Origin: a virus
Reading direction: 5' to 3' (one strand)
DNA length: 57,668 nt
Virus record (IMG/VR): IMGVR_UViG_3300035703_000107
Span: 1-57,668 of that record
The notes below the pieces were generated by a model, which was not told the DNA's origin, did no database searches, and saw only the letters and a list, made by a program, of their open reading frames with translations. Below, piece after piece: positions 1 to 7,547 of the stretch. The position numbers were made by a program, and so were the translations under genes. Position 1 is the stretch's first letter. Each line of letters opens with the position of its first letter.

Positions 1-127
1 ACTCCCAAAGTGCTATATGCAATAACTAATATATTGCTACTAGCAGATGTTGGAGTAATTGTTGCAGAAAAACCTGTGCTAACGGCAGACCCACTTGAAG
101 TGGAAAATGGCGTTTGTGTTCTTGTTT
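1..127. repeat. Left copy of 127-bp terminal direct repeat
   Basis: Bases 1-127 are identical to 57542-57668. The leftward gene starting at 218 reads without interruption through base 1 into base 57541, so the two copies are one locus seen twice. A repeat of exactly 127 bp is what a de Bruijn assembler leaves on a circular contig when the largest k is 127. It is therefore best read as proof of a circular or circularly permuted genome and not as a physical terminal repeat. Confidence 0.95.
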
Positions 128-218
128 GAACCACTTGCAACACAGAACCAGTAGGTAGCTTCGCCTTGCTTGGTACACCGCTCGCCAGGGAGTTATTGTT
201 GATCTGACTGATTGGCAT
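1..218 (-). CDS. Tail-fibre protein, N-terminal part (gene crosses the window ends)
   Basis: This is the first part of a 162-residue gene that starts at ATG 218-216 and continues from base 1 to base 57541 on the circle, ending at 57271. The start overlaps the stop of the upstream gene as TAATG, so it is translationally coupled. The protein begins MPISQINNNSLASGVPSKAK and has a Ser/Thr/Gly-rich body followed by alternating beta-prone stretches. That composition, and its place among tail-fibre genes, suggests a short fibre or fibre-tip subunit of the virion. No catalytic motif is seen. Family membership is inferred from style and context, not from a specific domain. Confidence 0.75.
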   Translation of the reverse strand, partial: MPISQINNNSLASGVPSKAKLPTGSVLQVVQTRTQTPFSTSSGSAVSTGFSATITPTSASSNILVIAYSTLG

Positions 219-562
219 TATTCGATTTCTTTCCAGCTAATCGTTGATTCGTCCCACTGATATAACTTGCCATCATTAGGCATAGGTACGGGGGATTCCC
301 ACAACCAGGTTGCTTCATTGATAGTCCAGCTTGGGTGAGGCTGGGGTGCATAGAACACATCGTTCTGTGCGTCGTAAGTAAATCCGATACCCGCGTAGTT
401 GCCACGCAGAGGACGACCTTCTGGGTGTTGATTACCGTAGGTGTTGTAAGACGTTTGGATCCATTGACCAGGCGAGCTGTCTACGAACGTATCGAAGAAC
501 TCAGACTCAGCCACAATCACTTGGGTAACTTTGCCGTCTAGTACTTTTGCAAAATGACTCAT
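218..562 (-). CDS. Conserved tail-associated protein, cyanophage-type MSHFAKV family
   Basis: The 114-residue product begins MSHFAKVLDGKVTQVIVAES and contains DSSPGQWIQTSYNT, GNYAGIGFTYD and a PHPSWTIN segment. This block is widespread as a small stand-alone protein or domain in tail-fibre regions of aquatic myo- and podoviruses. Its biochemical role is not established; fibre decoration or assembly is likely from position. It lies between two fibre genes and overlaps the next start by TAATG. Trp and Tyr are frequent, as in beta-sandwich tail proteins. The family resemblance is strong; the function is inferred. Confidence 0.8.
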   Translation of the reverse strand: MSHFAKVLDGKVTQVIVAESEFFDTFVDSSPGQWIQTSYNTYGNQHPEGRPLRGNYAGIGFTYDAQNDVFYAPQPHPSWTINEATWLWESPVPMPNDGKLYQWDESTISWKEIE

Positions 563-573
563 GTTTTTTCCTA

Positions 574-1776
574 TTAAGCCGTATACGTACCAGATGAGGT
601 GAAGGTGTGAATAGTGTATCCGCCTGACGATGTTACAGTTCCACCTGTACCACGCTGAGCGCCAGCGTAAGAAATGATTACAACGCCTGAGCCTCCAGCA
701 CCACCAACTGGACCGTTGGTAGTAGCAGAAGCCGCTTGGCCGCCATTTCCAGTATTTGCTGGTGCCGCCGTTCCATTAGAATTTCCAATAGCATTATATA
801 AACCGCCTTCGCCACCAGCCGCGTAAGTTACATTTGTACCCGAAATAGAATTTGGGGTTCCAATGCCGCCAGCCCCTCTGGTTGTACTGTTTGGGGGAGT
901 CCCTCCAACACCACCTGATCCTCCACCACCACCGCCAGGATAATATGGCGCACCAATTCCTGTTGCAGGACCGCCATCGTTTCCTTGACCAGCCGTTCCT
1001 GTACCAACAGCAGTTCCAAATCCACCACTACCGCCGCCAGAGCCTCCGTTGCGTGCAGTCAGTGCACCGCTAGACGTACCGCCACCTCCGCCTCCAATTG
1101 CAGTAGTTAGCGTACCAAATGTGGAATTTCCTCCGTTATTACCTTGTGCGGTTGTACCAGTACCACCAGCACCAACAATCACTGTATATGAAGCATCAGA
1201 CGTTACTGTACTAGTACCAGATAACAAACCACCAGCACCACCACCTCCACCAACTTCACCACCACCGCTGCCGCCGCCAGCTACTACTAAGTAATTTATT
1301 GGGTATGGCACGCCTTTATTAAATTGAACCCAAGTAGAAGAAGCTGACGAATACCATTCAGGATAACCAGTAGTAGTATTCATACGCATCATCCCAGTAG
1401 CACCAGTAGGTCTTTGCGCCGTCGTTCCAGTAGGAATTTGCATTCCACCTGTTCCAGCTCCTGAACTTCCAACATCTAATTCCGTTTGTCCGACAGTCGC
1501 CTGGCCTGGCTTGATAACCTGAGTGATCAGGCTGGTGTAGCGCACGTAGATGTTGTTCGTGCCGCTAGGAGGAGCTGAGGTGAACGTGATCGTATTGCCG
1601 CTCACCGTGTAGGCATCAGACGGGTTCTGAACTACGTTCTCAATAACAGCCTCGACCTGGTTCACTGAAGCTACAGGACGGCTTAGCGTAAATGCAGTAG
1701 TCGATCCATTACCTGAGAAATAGTCAGTAGTTGGAGTAAACGACTGGGTAGTAGGTGTATTGCCGATGAATGCCAT
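574..1776 (-). CDS. Glycine-rich tail fibre protein
   Basis: The product has 400 residues. Residues 1-90 form a domain with SGNGSTTAFTLS and YTVSGNTITFTSAPPSG, shared with the gene at 56624-57010, probably the attachment module. A spacer (about 95-165) contains GTTAQRPTGATGMMRMNTTT and a YPEWYSSASSTWVQF segment, typical of phage fibres where a trimeric shaft meets the tip. The rest, about 170-385, is dominated by glycine with long runs of GGGG and GAGG, as in polyglycine-II adhesin tips such as phage S16 gp38. It is probably a receptor-binding fibre. It overlaps the upstream gene by one base. Confidence 0.85.
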   Translation of the reverse strand: MAFIGNTPTTQSFTPTTDYFSGNGSTTAFTLSRPVASVNQVEAVIENVVQNPSDAYTVSGNTITFTSAPPSGTNNIYVRYTSLITQVIKPGQATVGQTELDVGSSGAGTGGMQIPTGTTAQRPTGATGMMRMNTTTGYPEWYSSASSTWVQFNKGVPYPINYLVVAGGGSGGGEVGGGGGAGGLLSGTSTVTSDASYTVIVGAGGTGTTAQGNNGGNSTFGTLTTAIGGGGGGTSSGALTARNGGSGGGSGGFGTAVGTGTAGQGNDGGPATGIGAPYYPGGGGGGSGGVGGTPPNSTTRGAGGIGTPNSISGTNVTYAAGGEGGLYNAIGNSNGTAAPANTGNGGQAASATTNGPVGGAGGSGVVIISYAGAQRGTGGTVTSSGGYTIHTFTSSGTYTA

Positions 1777-2102
1777 TAGGTGATATTCAGTACTGAAGTA
1801 ACAACGTCAATTGAAGTAGCTGCGGAGCTGACAACTTTCAGCGCATCGCTAGCCCCCATCACAACTTTCTGATCCCCGCCCACGATGACCAGCGAGCTAC
1901 CCACAGGGACGGTTGCGCCCTTGACCAGGTAGTAGTCCACCGCGGAGCGAGTGATATACGCATCGACGGTGACTGGACTCGTGGTTGTGTTTGCGGCTGA
2001 CATGCCGATCACGGTGGTCTGAGTACTAGCCCCTACCGTTACGACTGTTGCCGCTGAGGTGCCAACGTTCTTGTTGACGTATGAAGTAAATGTATTTGCC
2101 AT
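1776..2102 (-). CDS. Small beta-rich tail-module protein
   Basis: The 108-residue product begins MANTFTSYVNKNVGTSAATV and is rich in Ser, Thr, Val and Ala with alternating hydrophobic residues, as expected for a beta sandwich. PVTVDAYITRSAVDYYLVKG followed by VPVGSSLVIVGGDQKVVM resembles small virion proteins that sit between connector and fibre genes in many podoviruses. It is packed between fibre genes with a one-base overlap downstream and a 3-bp gap upstream. A minor tail or decoration role is inferred; no family is named with certainty. Confidence 0.75.
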   Translation of the reverse strand: MANTFTSYVNKNVGTSAATVVTVGASTQTTVIGMSAANTTTSPVTVDAYITRSAVDYYLVKGATVPVGSSLVIVGGDQKVVMGASDALKVVSSAATSIDVVTSVLNIT

Positions 2103-2105
2103 TTC

Positions 2106-2339
2106 TTATCCTAGAGCGATGGCTAGTGCCACTGCAGTTCCTGCTGGATCAAAGTCTGTCGTGCTTGCGGTAGCGGCTGAGCCCAACCCTAGGTTCGTCC
2201 TGGCGGTCGAGGCGCTCGATAGATCCGACAGGTTGTTAGCGTTTTCCAACTTGGCGTTATTCAAGTTGGTGAAGTTCGCATCGACCTCGGCGTTGGTTAG
2301 GGGTGAGCCTTTACCTGCACGGGTTACGATGGTTGTCAT
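2106..2339 (-). CDS. Short tail-fibre protein (stem-like)
   Basis: The 77-residue product starts MTTIVTRAGKGSPLTNAEVD and continues with ANFTNLNNAKLENANNL. This is the recognisable opening of many phage tail fibres, where the repeated N-x-x-x-x-L spacing forms a trimeric helical stem; a short TARTNLGLGSAAT element follows, also common in fibre shafts. Here the opening stands alone, so it is either a short fibre or a split fibre segment. It shares one base with the upstream gene. The fibre assignment is good; the exact role is unknown. Confidence 0.8.
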   Translation of the reverse strand: MTTIVTRAGKGSPLTNAEVDANFTNLNNAKLENANNLSDLSSASTARTNLGLGSAATASTTDFDPAGTAVALAIALG

Positions 2340-2779
2340 TAGCTAACCGTAATAGCCCAAGTAATGGACATAGCGTCGTCAGCGCCTTTGTTGACGACTG
2401 AGAAGGTGGTACGGCAAAGCATGGTTCCGCTAGAGTTTGCGTTGAAGATTCCTGCCTCAACGACTGCACCAGTACCAGTACCAGCTGGGAAGGTCGCTAC
2501 GTAGGTAGCAATCGCACCAGAAGCGGTACCAGAGGTGAGAGCCACACGACCGAGCTCAGAGCCCAGGGCGGTGTCACCAGCTGCAGGAGCGGTGCTGCTC
2601 GAGCCGATCGCCATGTGACTCATGACGCTGGCTGCAGTACCGACCATACGGCTGGCAATGAAGCCCTTGCCTACGGTTACCACCAGGTTGGGGATAACAC
2701 GTTCTTCTTTTACTTGGCCGTTCTTGTCGAACAGCTTGACGATCAAATCGCCTTTAACCTTCAGTTGATCTTGGATCAT
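2339..2779 (-). CDS. Tail-module structural protein
   Basis: The 146-residue product begins MIQDQLKVKGDLIVKLFDKN and has a GKGFIASRMVG element, then Ala/Thr/Gly-rich beta-prone sequence containing SHMAIGSSSTAPAAGDTALG and AGIFNANSSGTMLCRTTFS. The F-N-A-N-S-SGTML-RT-F pattern recurs in phage structural proteins found beside tail fibres. It is probably a virion protein of the tail tip or fibre attachment. The neighbours on both sides are leftward tail genes. No enzyme motif is visible. Confidence 0.75.
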   Translation of the reverse strand: MIQDQLKVKGDLIVKLFDKNGQVKEERVIPNLVVTVGKGFIASRMVGTAASVMSHMAIGSSSTAPAAGDTALGSELGRVALTSGTASGAIATYVATFPAGTGTGAVVEAGIFNANSSGTMLCRTTFSVVNKGADDAMSITWAITVS

Positions 2780-2789
2780 TGAATAACTC

Positions 2790-3689
2790 CTAAGTGAATG
2801 AGCGGGACGAACCCACGTAGTCCTCTGCGAAATAGGTGATGTCGCAGTAGCCTTGTGAAAGCAGAGAACCAGCGTCTTCGGGTGTTGCCATGTCGCTCAC
2901 CGCTTTACTGGGTTCTAGAGATACAGTATCGGTACTGCTGATACTGTCAGCCGTGACTGTCTTGGCAAGTTCTTTTGCCAGCGAGTCGGAAGTTGAAACG
3001 CTGTCCGTCTTCAGGAGCTCGTGAACCAGAGCTGCTGTGTCGGTCAGGGAGAAGCTGTCTGCCAGCGGCTTATCAAACTCATAAGCCAGCGCATCAGCTG
3101 GTGTCGCGGTATCGGCCAGCACCTTGGAAATATCAAAGGTCTTGGCATCCGATACGAACGCCATGTTGGTGACGTACTTCTGCAGATCGAAGTCTATGTC
3201 TGCGTCGTCGTTCATTGCTACGCCATCGGAAATCCCCTTGGAGAATTCCAACGTATCGTCATCCGCTAAGCTCACCTGGTCGGCTAGCAACTTGAGGTAA
3301 TCGATCGCCACCGTGTCAGGCACGTTGACCGATTCAGCGAAGTTACGGATAAAGATCAGTACTGTCGTCACCACCTCAGACAAGGAGATGGATTCGGCTA
3401 GTGCCTTGTTGGTGCTCTTGACGGATACGTCAGACACACCTAGTGCGTCAGCAAACTGCTTGGCAACTGAGATGATCTTGCTGTCGATGACAGCCACCGT
3501 CTCAGATTTGTATTGATAACGACCACTGGAATCAGACTCCGCGTCAACCTGGATCAGGATGTATTCGATCGCAGCCACAGGGAGCTGGTAGGTCACCCCT
3601 AGTTGAGGGACAACTACCGAGACACTGACTCTAGGTTTGATTACGGAGACTGAGGCGGAAGCGGTCGCACTATTGACCGTCGCTCCCAT
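2790..3689 (-). CDS. Tail protein made of about 18-residue repeats
   Basis: The product has 299 residues. After a beta-prone N-terminal 60 residues it is built from about nine to ten tandem units of roughly 18 residues with the pattern K-x-L-A-D-x-x-S-x-x-D followed by a short hydrophobic stretch, for example KPLADSFSLTDTAALVHE and KVLADTATPADALAYEFD. The net charge is acidic. Such a regular repeat suggests a filamentous shaft or coil in the virion, probably a whisker or fibre. The C terminus (about 280-299) is different and aromatic, and may cap the shaft. It overlaps nothing and lies among tail genes. Confidence 0.75.
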   Translation of the reverse strand: MGATVNSATASASVSVIKPRVSVSVVVPQLGVTYQLPVAAIEYILIQVDAESDSSGRYQYKSETVAVIDSKIISVAKQFADALGVSDVSVKSTNKALAESISLSEVVTTVLIFIRNFAESVNVPDTVAIDYLKLLADQVSLADDDTLEFSKGISDGVAMNDDADIDFDLQKYVTNMAFVSDAKTFDISKVLADTATPADALAYEFDKPLADSFSLTDTAALVHELLKTDSVSTSDSLAKELAKTVTADSISSTDTVSLEPSKAVSDMATPEDAGSLLSQGYCDITYFAEDYVGSSRSFT

Positions 3690-4022
3690 TTAGAAGTCCT
3701 GCCGTAGCTTGAACTTGAGTGGGTCGTATACGGTTTGAATCTGACCGTCCGAGAAGGTGATCTCAATCTCACCCTCGTAATCTCCTGGATCTCCATCCAG
3801 AGAGGTGGGTACAGAGGCCCAGTAAAACGCAACCTGCCCTAGGGCTCCATTGATAATGGAACCTGGGATGGTGGCTTTCAAAGTCTCACTGCCTAACTCA
3901 CGGAACTTCAGAACTACAGTTGCACCTACGATCGAGATCGGGTCATTGGTAGTTTCGTCAGTGAGTGTGCAGATCAACGCTGGGCGTGTATCGCCTTGTA
4001 CTAATTTGATCTTGTCAGTCAT
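3690..4022 (-). CDS. BppU-N-like baseplate/tail domain protein
   Basis: The 110-residue protein starts MTDKIKLVQGDTRPALICTL. The VQGDTRP-x-L-x-x-x-L-T-D pattern followed by GATVVLKFRELGS and DPGDYEGEIEITFSDG resembles the N-terminal beta-sandwich of lactococcal-type BppU proteins, which anchors receptor-binding parts to the tail. It is placed between the connector protein and the repeat fibre, consistent with a bridging role. It overlaps the upstream gene by one base. Family resemblance is judged by eye. Confidence 0.7.
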   Translation of the reverse strand: MTDKIKLVQGDTRPALICTLTDETTNDPISIVGATVVLKFRELGSETLKATIPGSIINGALGQVAFYWASVPTSLDGDPGDYEGEIEITFSDGQIQTVYDPLKFKLRQDF

Positions 4023-4669
4023 CAGATCCGCCTTATACGAACTTGTTTGCTTGCCCGAACGTAGCCGTCCTGTGCACGAATACGTGCGACATTCAACCCA
4101 GCGATATAGAGCGCATTGCGCGCTACAGCGAGTTGAGCGTTTGAGTACGGCTTATCGGGAGATAGGGCCAAGCGTGTGATAGCACCATGTCCAATGGTCT
4201 CGGCATACTCTTCGTAAATTAGATCGTCGATTGTAGTTGCTGACCGAGTTGGCTTCAGAGCCACACGCAAGGTTAGGGAAGACACATCCTTCACATTCGG
4301 AATTGGATAAACCGAGAATGTGCGAGCGTCTTTTTGATAGTAGAAACGTGGGTCCGACCGCTCTACCAAAGCACCAGAACTGGTGTTAAAGGCAGACGGT
4401 GTATAGATCTCGTCAAGCGATCGAGGATCTAGGTTCACACCTTTGAACCACATCTTCATGATCTTGACTACTAGCCTGTCTTTAGGAGGCTCGAGGTCGT
4501 AATCGGAAATGTTTGGGATGGTTGTGATGGGATCGAGATCCGTTTGCAGGATCAAGCTCTTCTCACAGAAATCAATGATGGTGTTCTTGATCTCAAGCAG
4601 TGCCATCTCATTGGTGGCGCCTGGAACTTGAGGAAGAACGTAATCGAGGAATGCGGTATGCGCTGTCAT
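4022..4669 (-). CDS. Head-tail connector / tail adaptor protein
   Basis: The 215-residue protein lies next to a DUF6682-like adaptor. It is mixed alpha/beta, with an N-terminal helical part (FLDYVLPQVPGATNEMALLE), a central FYYQKDARTFSVYPIP segment, and a C-terminal helical part ending in basic RASKQVRIRRI. The Y-x-x-D-x-x-x-F-x-V-Y-P-I-P pattern is recurrent in podovirus adaptor or tail-tube-like proteins. It is inferred to form part of the neck ring between portal and tail. It overlaps the upstream gene by 4 bp (ATGA). Confidence 0.75.
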   Translation of the reverse strand: MTAHTAFLDYVLPQVPGATNEMALLEIKNTIIDFCEKSLILQTDLDPITTIPNISDYDLEPPKDRLVVKIMKMWFKGVNLDPRSLDEIYTPSAFNTSSGALVERSDPRFYYQKDARTFSVYPIPNVKDVSSLTLRVALKPTRSATTIDDLIYEEYAETIGHGAITRLALSPDKPYSNAQLAVARNALYIAGLNVARIRAQDGYVRASKQVRIRRI

Positions 4670-4992
4670 TTAATCATCTCCTGCGTGAAGCGAGCAAGGA
4701 GACCAGCTGCACGACCGTCTTGGGCGTACTCGTCGTCACGTAGCTCAGCACGGAAACAGACATAGTGCTTGAGCAACATCTGGTATTGGGCAGGGAACGG
4801 AACGTTATCGCCAGCTACATAGGTTGGTACTGCGGTGGTATAGCTGCCTAGACGGAAGTCTGGGCGCAGACGGTATCCTTCCTGAATGCCGTCGTTGCAG
4901 TACTCGAGGAGCTGGGCAGTCGTATAACGAACTGCGTCTGCATCCTGTAAATCTACTCGGACGCTATCGATCACGTTTTGGAGTGTTGCCAT
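4666..4992 (-). CDS. Head-tail adaptor, DUF6682-like
   Basis: The 108-residue protein has the helical pattern of small phage adaptors: MATLQNVIDSVRVDLQDADA, then RYTTAQLLEYCNDGIQEGYR and RPDFRLG, then PFPAQYQMLLKHYVCFRAEL. This matches the DUF6682 style of adaptors in podoviruses, which bind beneath the portal ring. It is coupled to the next gene by a 4-bp overlap. The call rests on sequence style and position between capsid and tail genes. Confidence 0.75.
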   Translation of the reverse strand: MATLQNVIDSVRVDLQDADAVRYTTAQLLEYCNDGIQEGYRLRPDFRLGSYTTAVPTYVAGDNVPFPAQYQMLLKHYVCFRAELRDDEYAQDGRAAGLLARFTQEMIK

Positions 4993-5304
4993 CTACCACA
5001 ATACCTTTCTTGCCCAGTAGTTCGCACTAAAGGGGTCGTCTTTGGTGAGCTTGCCGCTCTTGTCTTTAATCCCAGCGGAGCGCTTCATGTAGTTTGCTCT
5101 ACGCTCTGGGTCTTTGTGTTGCCTGAAGTCTTCGTAATCCTTGTGACCAAAGCGAACCAGCTTGACCTCATCACCTTTCTTGGCAAGGACAACCTTCTTG
5201 GTCTTTGCGCCACTGGTGTCATTCTTGGGTTTGTTGAAACCCTCGAACTTCTCACCACGGTAGACAATCTTCCCGCCTTCGCGTTTGATGTTTGACGCTT
5301 TCAT
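4993..5304 (-). CDS. Conserved basic virion-module protein
   Basis: The 103-residue product is strongly basic. Its C-terminal half carries KLVRFGHKDYEDFRQHKDPE, RRANYMKRSAG and a terminal SANYWARKVLW. The pattern V-R-F-G-x-x-x-x-x-x-x-x-x-D-P-x-R-R-x-x-x-x-x-R with a closing A-x-Y-W-x-x-K-x-L-W is common in a small phage protein family usually found between capsid and connector genes. Its role is not known; a basic head-interior or completion protein would fit. No catalytic residues can be assigned. Confidence 0.75.
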   Translation of the reverse strand: MKASNIKREGGKIVYRGEKFEGFNKPKNDTSGAKTKKVVLAKKGDEVKLVRFGHKDYEDFRQHKDPERRANYMKRSAGIKDKSGKLTKDDPFSANYWARKVLW

Positions 5305-5325
5305 TTCTTTGAAGCCCGCATGTTG

Positions 5326-6471
5326 TCAATTAGATTGGGATACGGACGACCCGCTGCTTTTGCCTTTGCTTTGGCTGATGCCTTTTGCTTTGGCGTGAGA
5401 GGTTTGCTCTCTTTCTTTGGATTGGGTTTCTCCCACACTGGTTTCTTTTTCACGAGGCTTCCTCTTCAGTAGCACCTTCGCCATCTCTCGGATGTCGGGT
5501 TCTTTGTTGATGATCTTTTTGAATACCTGCTCGGGGCTGATCAGCTGCAGGGCGCTGCACATGTCATGACAGTTCTGGTCCCAGCCGCCCTCGGATTGCT
5601 CATGGCAGCCCACGCAAGATGCTTGGGGAATAATTGCCTCGAGGTTGTTGGCGCACTCGAATAGATAATCTGGACGGAACTGGGAGACCAATGCGATCGT
5701 CCGCTTGCCGTACAGTCCACCCAGGTGAGCTGGGCCGCTGTCGTTGGACAACACCACGTCTGCGTGTTGTATAAGTCCACACAACTTGTCTTCAGGTACG
5801 TTGATATACCGCGGCACTTCAAGACCGTAGAACATCTCGAAGATCTGCTTCTCATGGCGATCTGCGCCAACCGCAACCACACGGTGACCCGCATCCCTCA
5901 GGAGAATAGCTAGCCGTCTCCAATGAGCTCCAATCCAGGTTCTATCAACAGCAATCGAGAATGGGGCTAACAGGATATAACCGCCACCTTCGGGCGATCG
6001 GAAGTCGTAGATCTCTTTGGGGCGCGATGCCTTGGGTGGTGGAATGCCGTAGGCTTCTCCAATATTGGATAGAAACCAGTCCACTCTTGACATGCCGTTG
6101 GTACGGCAATCACCCAGCTGGGTACGGTAGTTCGCATTTGCATCGAACCCGCCATCCCCTTGGATGATCGTCACGCCAGGATGAGCCACCTTTAGTAGCT
6201 CCTTCCTGTAAGTAAAGTATTCCACCTCATGTCCCGCATCTGCCAGACCACAGGCTGCATACAGCCCTGTCACGCAGTCCCCTACCCCACGAGCGGATAG
6301 TTGGAAACGGATCACATCAGATTGAATCCTTTGAATCTTGGGTACATAGCTCGCATCGAAACGGTTTTCTAGCGGCTTGATGTACTCCTCCATGTCTGGA
6401 CGTTTTGCGAGTTGATCTGTCCAAACGTAAATTTCACTAGTAGTTTTTTGCTTTAAGTATCGTCTTGCCAT
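5326..6471 (-). CDS. Glycosyltransferase family 9-like protein (GT-B fold)
   Basis: The product has 381 residues. Residues 53-310 look like a GT-B fold of the ADP-heptose:LPS heptosyltransferase (GT9) type: an N-terminal Rossmann half with RGVGDCVTGLYAACGLADAG (61-80), then GYILLAPFS, WRRLAILLRDAG, and the family signature SNDSGPAHLGGLYGK (242-256). Four cysteines at about 286, 289, 301 and 305 match the cysteine-rich C-terminal patch of some GT9 members. Residues 320-381 are a basic, Ser/Gln/Lys-rich tail. It lies immediately after the capsid gene, behind a terminator. It could modify host LPS or the virion; the substrate is unknown. Confidence 0.85.
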   Translation of the reverse strand: MARRYLKQKTTSEIYVWTDQLAKRPDMEEYIKPLENRFDASYVPKIQRIQSDVIRFQLSARGVGDCVTGLYAACGLADAGHEVEYFTYRKELLKVAHPGVTIIQGDGGFDANANYRTQLGDCRTNGMSRVDWFLSNIGEAYGIPPPKASRPKEIYDFRSPEGGGYILLAPFSIAVDRTWIGAHWRRLAILLRDAGHRVVAVGADRHEKQIFEMFYGLEVPRYINVPEDKLCGLIQHADVVLSNDSGPAHLGGLYGKRTIALVSQFRPDYLFECANNLEAIIPQASCVGCHEQSEGGWDQNCHDMCSALQLISPEQVFKKIINKEPDIREMAKVLLKRKPREKETSVGETQSKEREQTSHAKAKGISQSKGKSSGSSVSQSN

Positions 6472-6475
6472 ATAG

Positions 6476-6503
6476 AAAAAGGAGGGAGATCTCTCCCCCT
6501 CCT
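6476..6503 (-). terminator. Rho-independent terminator after the capsid gene
   Basis: On the leftward strand a G/A-rich arm pairs with TCTCC-CTCC across a short loop, followed by TTTTT. It lies directly after the major capsid stop (6519) and before the glycosyltransferase start (6471). It would reduce transcription downstream of the capsid gene and so lift capsid expression over the glycosyltransferase and neck genes. Confidence 0.75.
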
Positions 6504-6518
6504 ATTCACTTCGGTTGA

Positions 6519-7505
6519 TTAACCACGCTTAACGTAGCCAGTAACCAATGCTTCTGGTTTAACAACCTTATAGCCGTACACGTTCAAGCCACGAACGATG
6601 TTACCGAACGTGCTTTGTGCACGGAGGGTCTCAACGTTGGTGATCTGAGATGCGAAGCTAATCGCATCACGAGTACCAGCCATGAAGTAGTAACCTTTGA
6701 AGTCATCGGCGGTAGAGCCAGTGGTGCCAGCATTGTCGTTCACTTGCTTGATGTTGTTAGAAACATACAAGGTGAAGCGATCGATCATGCCGAGCTTGCC
6801 GTTACGCAGAGGCGAAGTGTCATCGCCAGTGAGGTAGGCTTGACGGAGGTCAGACTTCTTGAGCATTGCTGCAGCCCAAGGAGAAATAACCAACCAACGG
6901 CCATCTTCAGGAACGTTCTGCTCGTCCAAGCACTGACCCATATTGAGGATGAAGTCGAGGATTGCAGTGGTGCTAGAAGCGCCATCCTTGGTTAGAGCAA
7001 CTGCGTTACCAGCGGTACCGAGGTTGATGTCACCAGAGATTGCACCAGCAGCAGTACCTTTGTTGGCAGCAGCTGCGTCAACGTAGGAGTTCTGAAGAAC
7101 GTCACCGTCAATAGCGATCTTCATTTGCTCAGAAGCGTCGCCAGTGAAGATGTCCATCAAGCGAACGTCTGCTTGAACTTCATCAACGTCGTCAACTACA
7201 ACGGCAAAGTACTTACCTTTGTCGATGGTCAACTCGATTGGGGTGCTGATTGGAACTTCAGTGGTTAGGTTCAGACCCTTCTCATAATCACGGATGGTGA
7301 TTGTGGGAATGGAACGGATATGAACGGTGTCACCTTGGTTCTTGATCTCACCTTCCCAATCGTTGTTGGTGATTTCAGCGAGAACGGTGGATTTATAAAA
7401 CTTGACCTGGAGCTTGCCAGACCAAATTTCAGGGATGAACGCAGAGCCATTGGCATTAGCGTTGTACGAATATTGGGGATATGCCCCATTGACTGGAATA
7501 GCCAT
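6519..7505 (-). CDS. Major capsid protein
   Basis: The 328-residue product follows a scaffold-like gene and portal, the standard order for a coat protein. It begins MAIPVNGAYPQYSYNANANG, has the N-arm and E-loop-like region GDTVHIRSIPTITIRDYEKG, a helix-rich P-domain region with MKIAIDGDVLQNSYVDAAAA and GQCLDEQNVPEDGRWLVISP, and a final segment with SFASQITNVETLRAQSTFGN and YGYKVVKPEALV. WLVISPWAA-x-x-L and the closing V-x-x-P-E-A-L-V pattern are typical of HK97-fold coats of P22-like or T7-like type. It forms the capsid shell. Its gene has its own structured translation start and downstream terminator. Confidence 0.9.
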   Translation of the reverse strand: MAIPVNGAYPQYSYNANANGSAFIPEIWSGKLQVKFYKSTVLAEITNNDWEGEIKNQGDTVHIRSIPTITIRDYEKGLNLTTEVPISTPIELTIDKGKYFAVVVDDVDEVQADVRLMDIFTGDASEQMKIAIDGDVLQNSYVDAAAANKGTAAGAISGDINLGTAGNAVALTKDGASSTTAILDFILNMGQCLDEQNVPEDGRWLVISPWAAAMLKKSDLRQAYLTGDDTSPLRNGKLGMIDRFTLYVSNNIKQVNDNAGTTGSTADDFKGYYFMAGTRDAISFASQITNVETLRAQSTFGNIVRGLNVYGYKVVKPEALVTGYVKRG

Positions 7506-7511
7506 TTAATA

Positions 7512-7531
7512 CACTCCATATAATATGAGTG
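7512..7531 (-). promoter_or_regulatory. Stem-loop covering the capsid ribosome-binding site
   Basis: Leftward, CACTC and GAGTG pair around an AT-rich loop. The GGAG of the capsid ribosome-binding site, about 10 nt before its ATG at 7505, is inside the stem. The weak 5-bp hairpin could delay capsid translation until RNA folding or ribosome traffic opens it. The dyad could instead be an AT-rich promoter element. By eye only. Confidence 0.45.
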
Positions 7532-7547
7532 CTGCTAATACCGTAGG

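Noticed and set aside
1-127. Physical direct terminal repeat as in T7
   Set aside because: The repeat is exactly a common assembler k value and lies inside a fibre gene, far from the terminase end of the genome; a circular contig explains it better.
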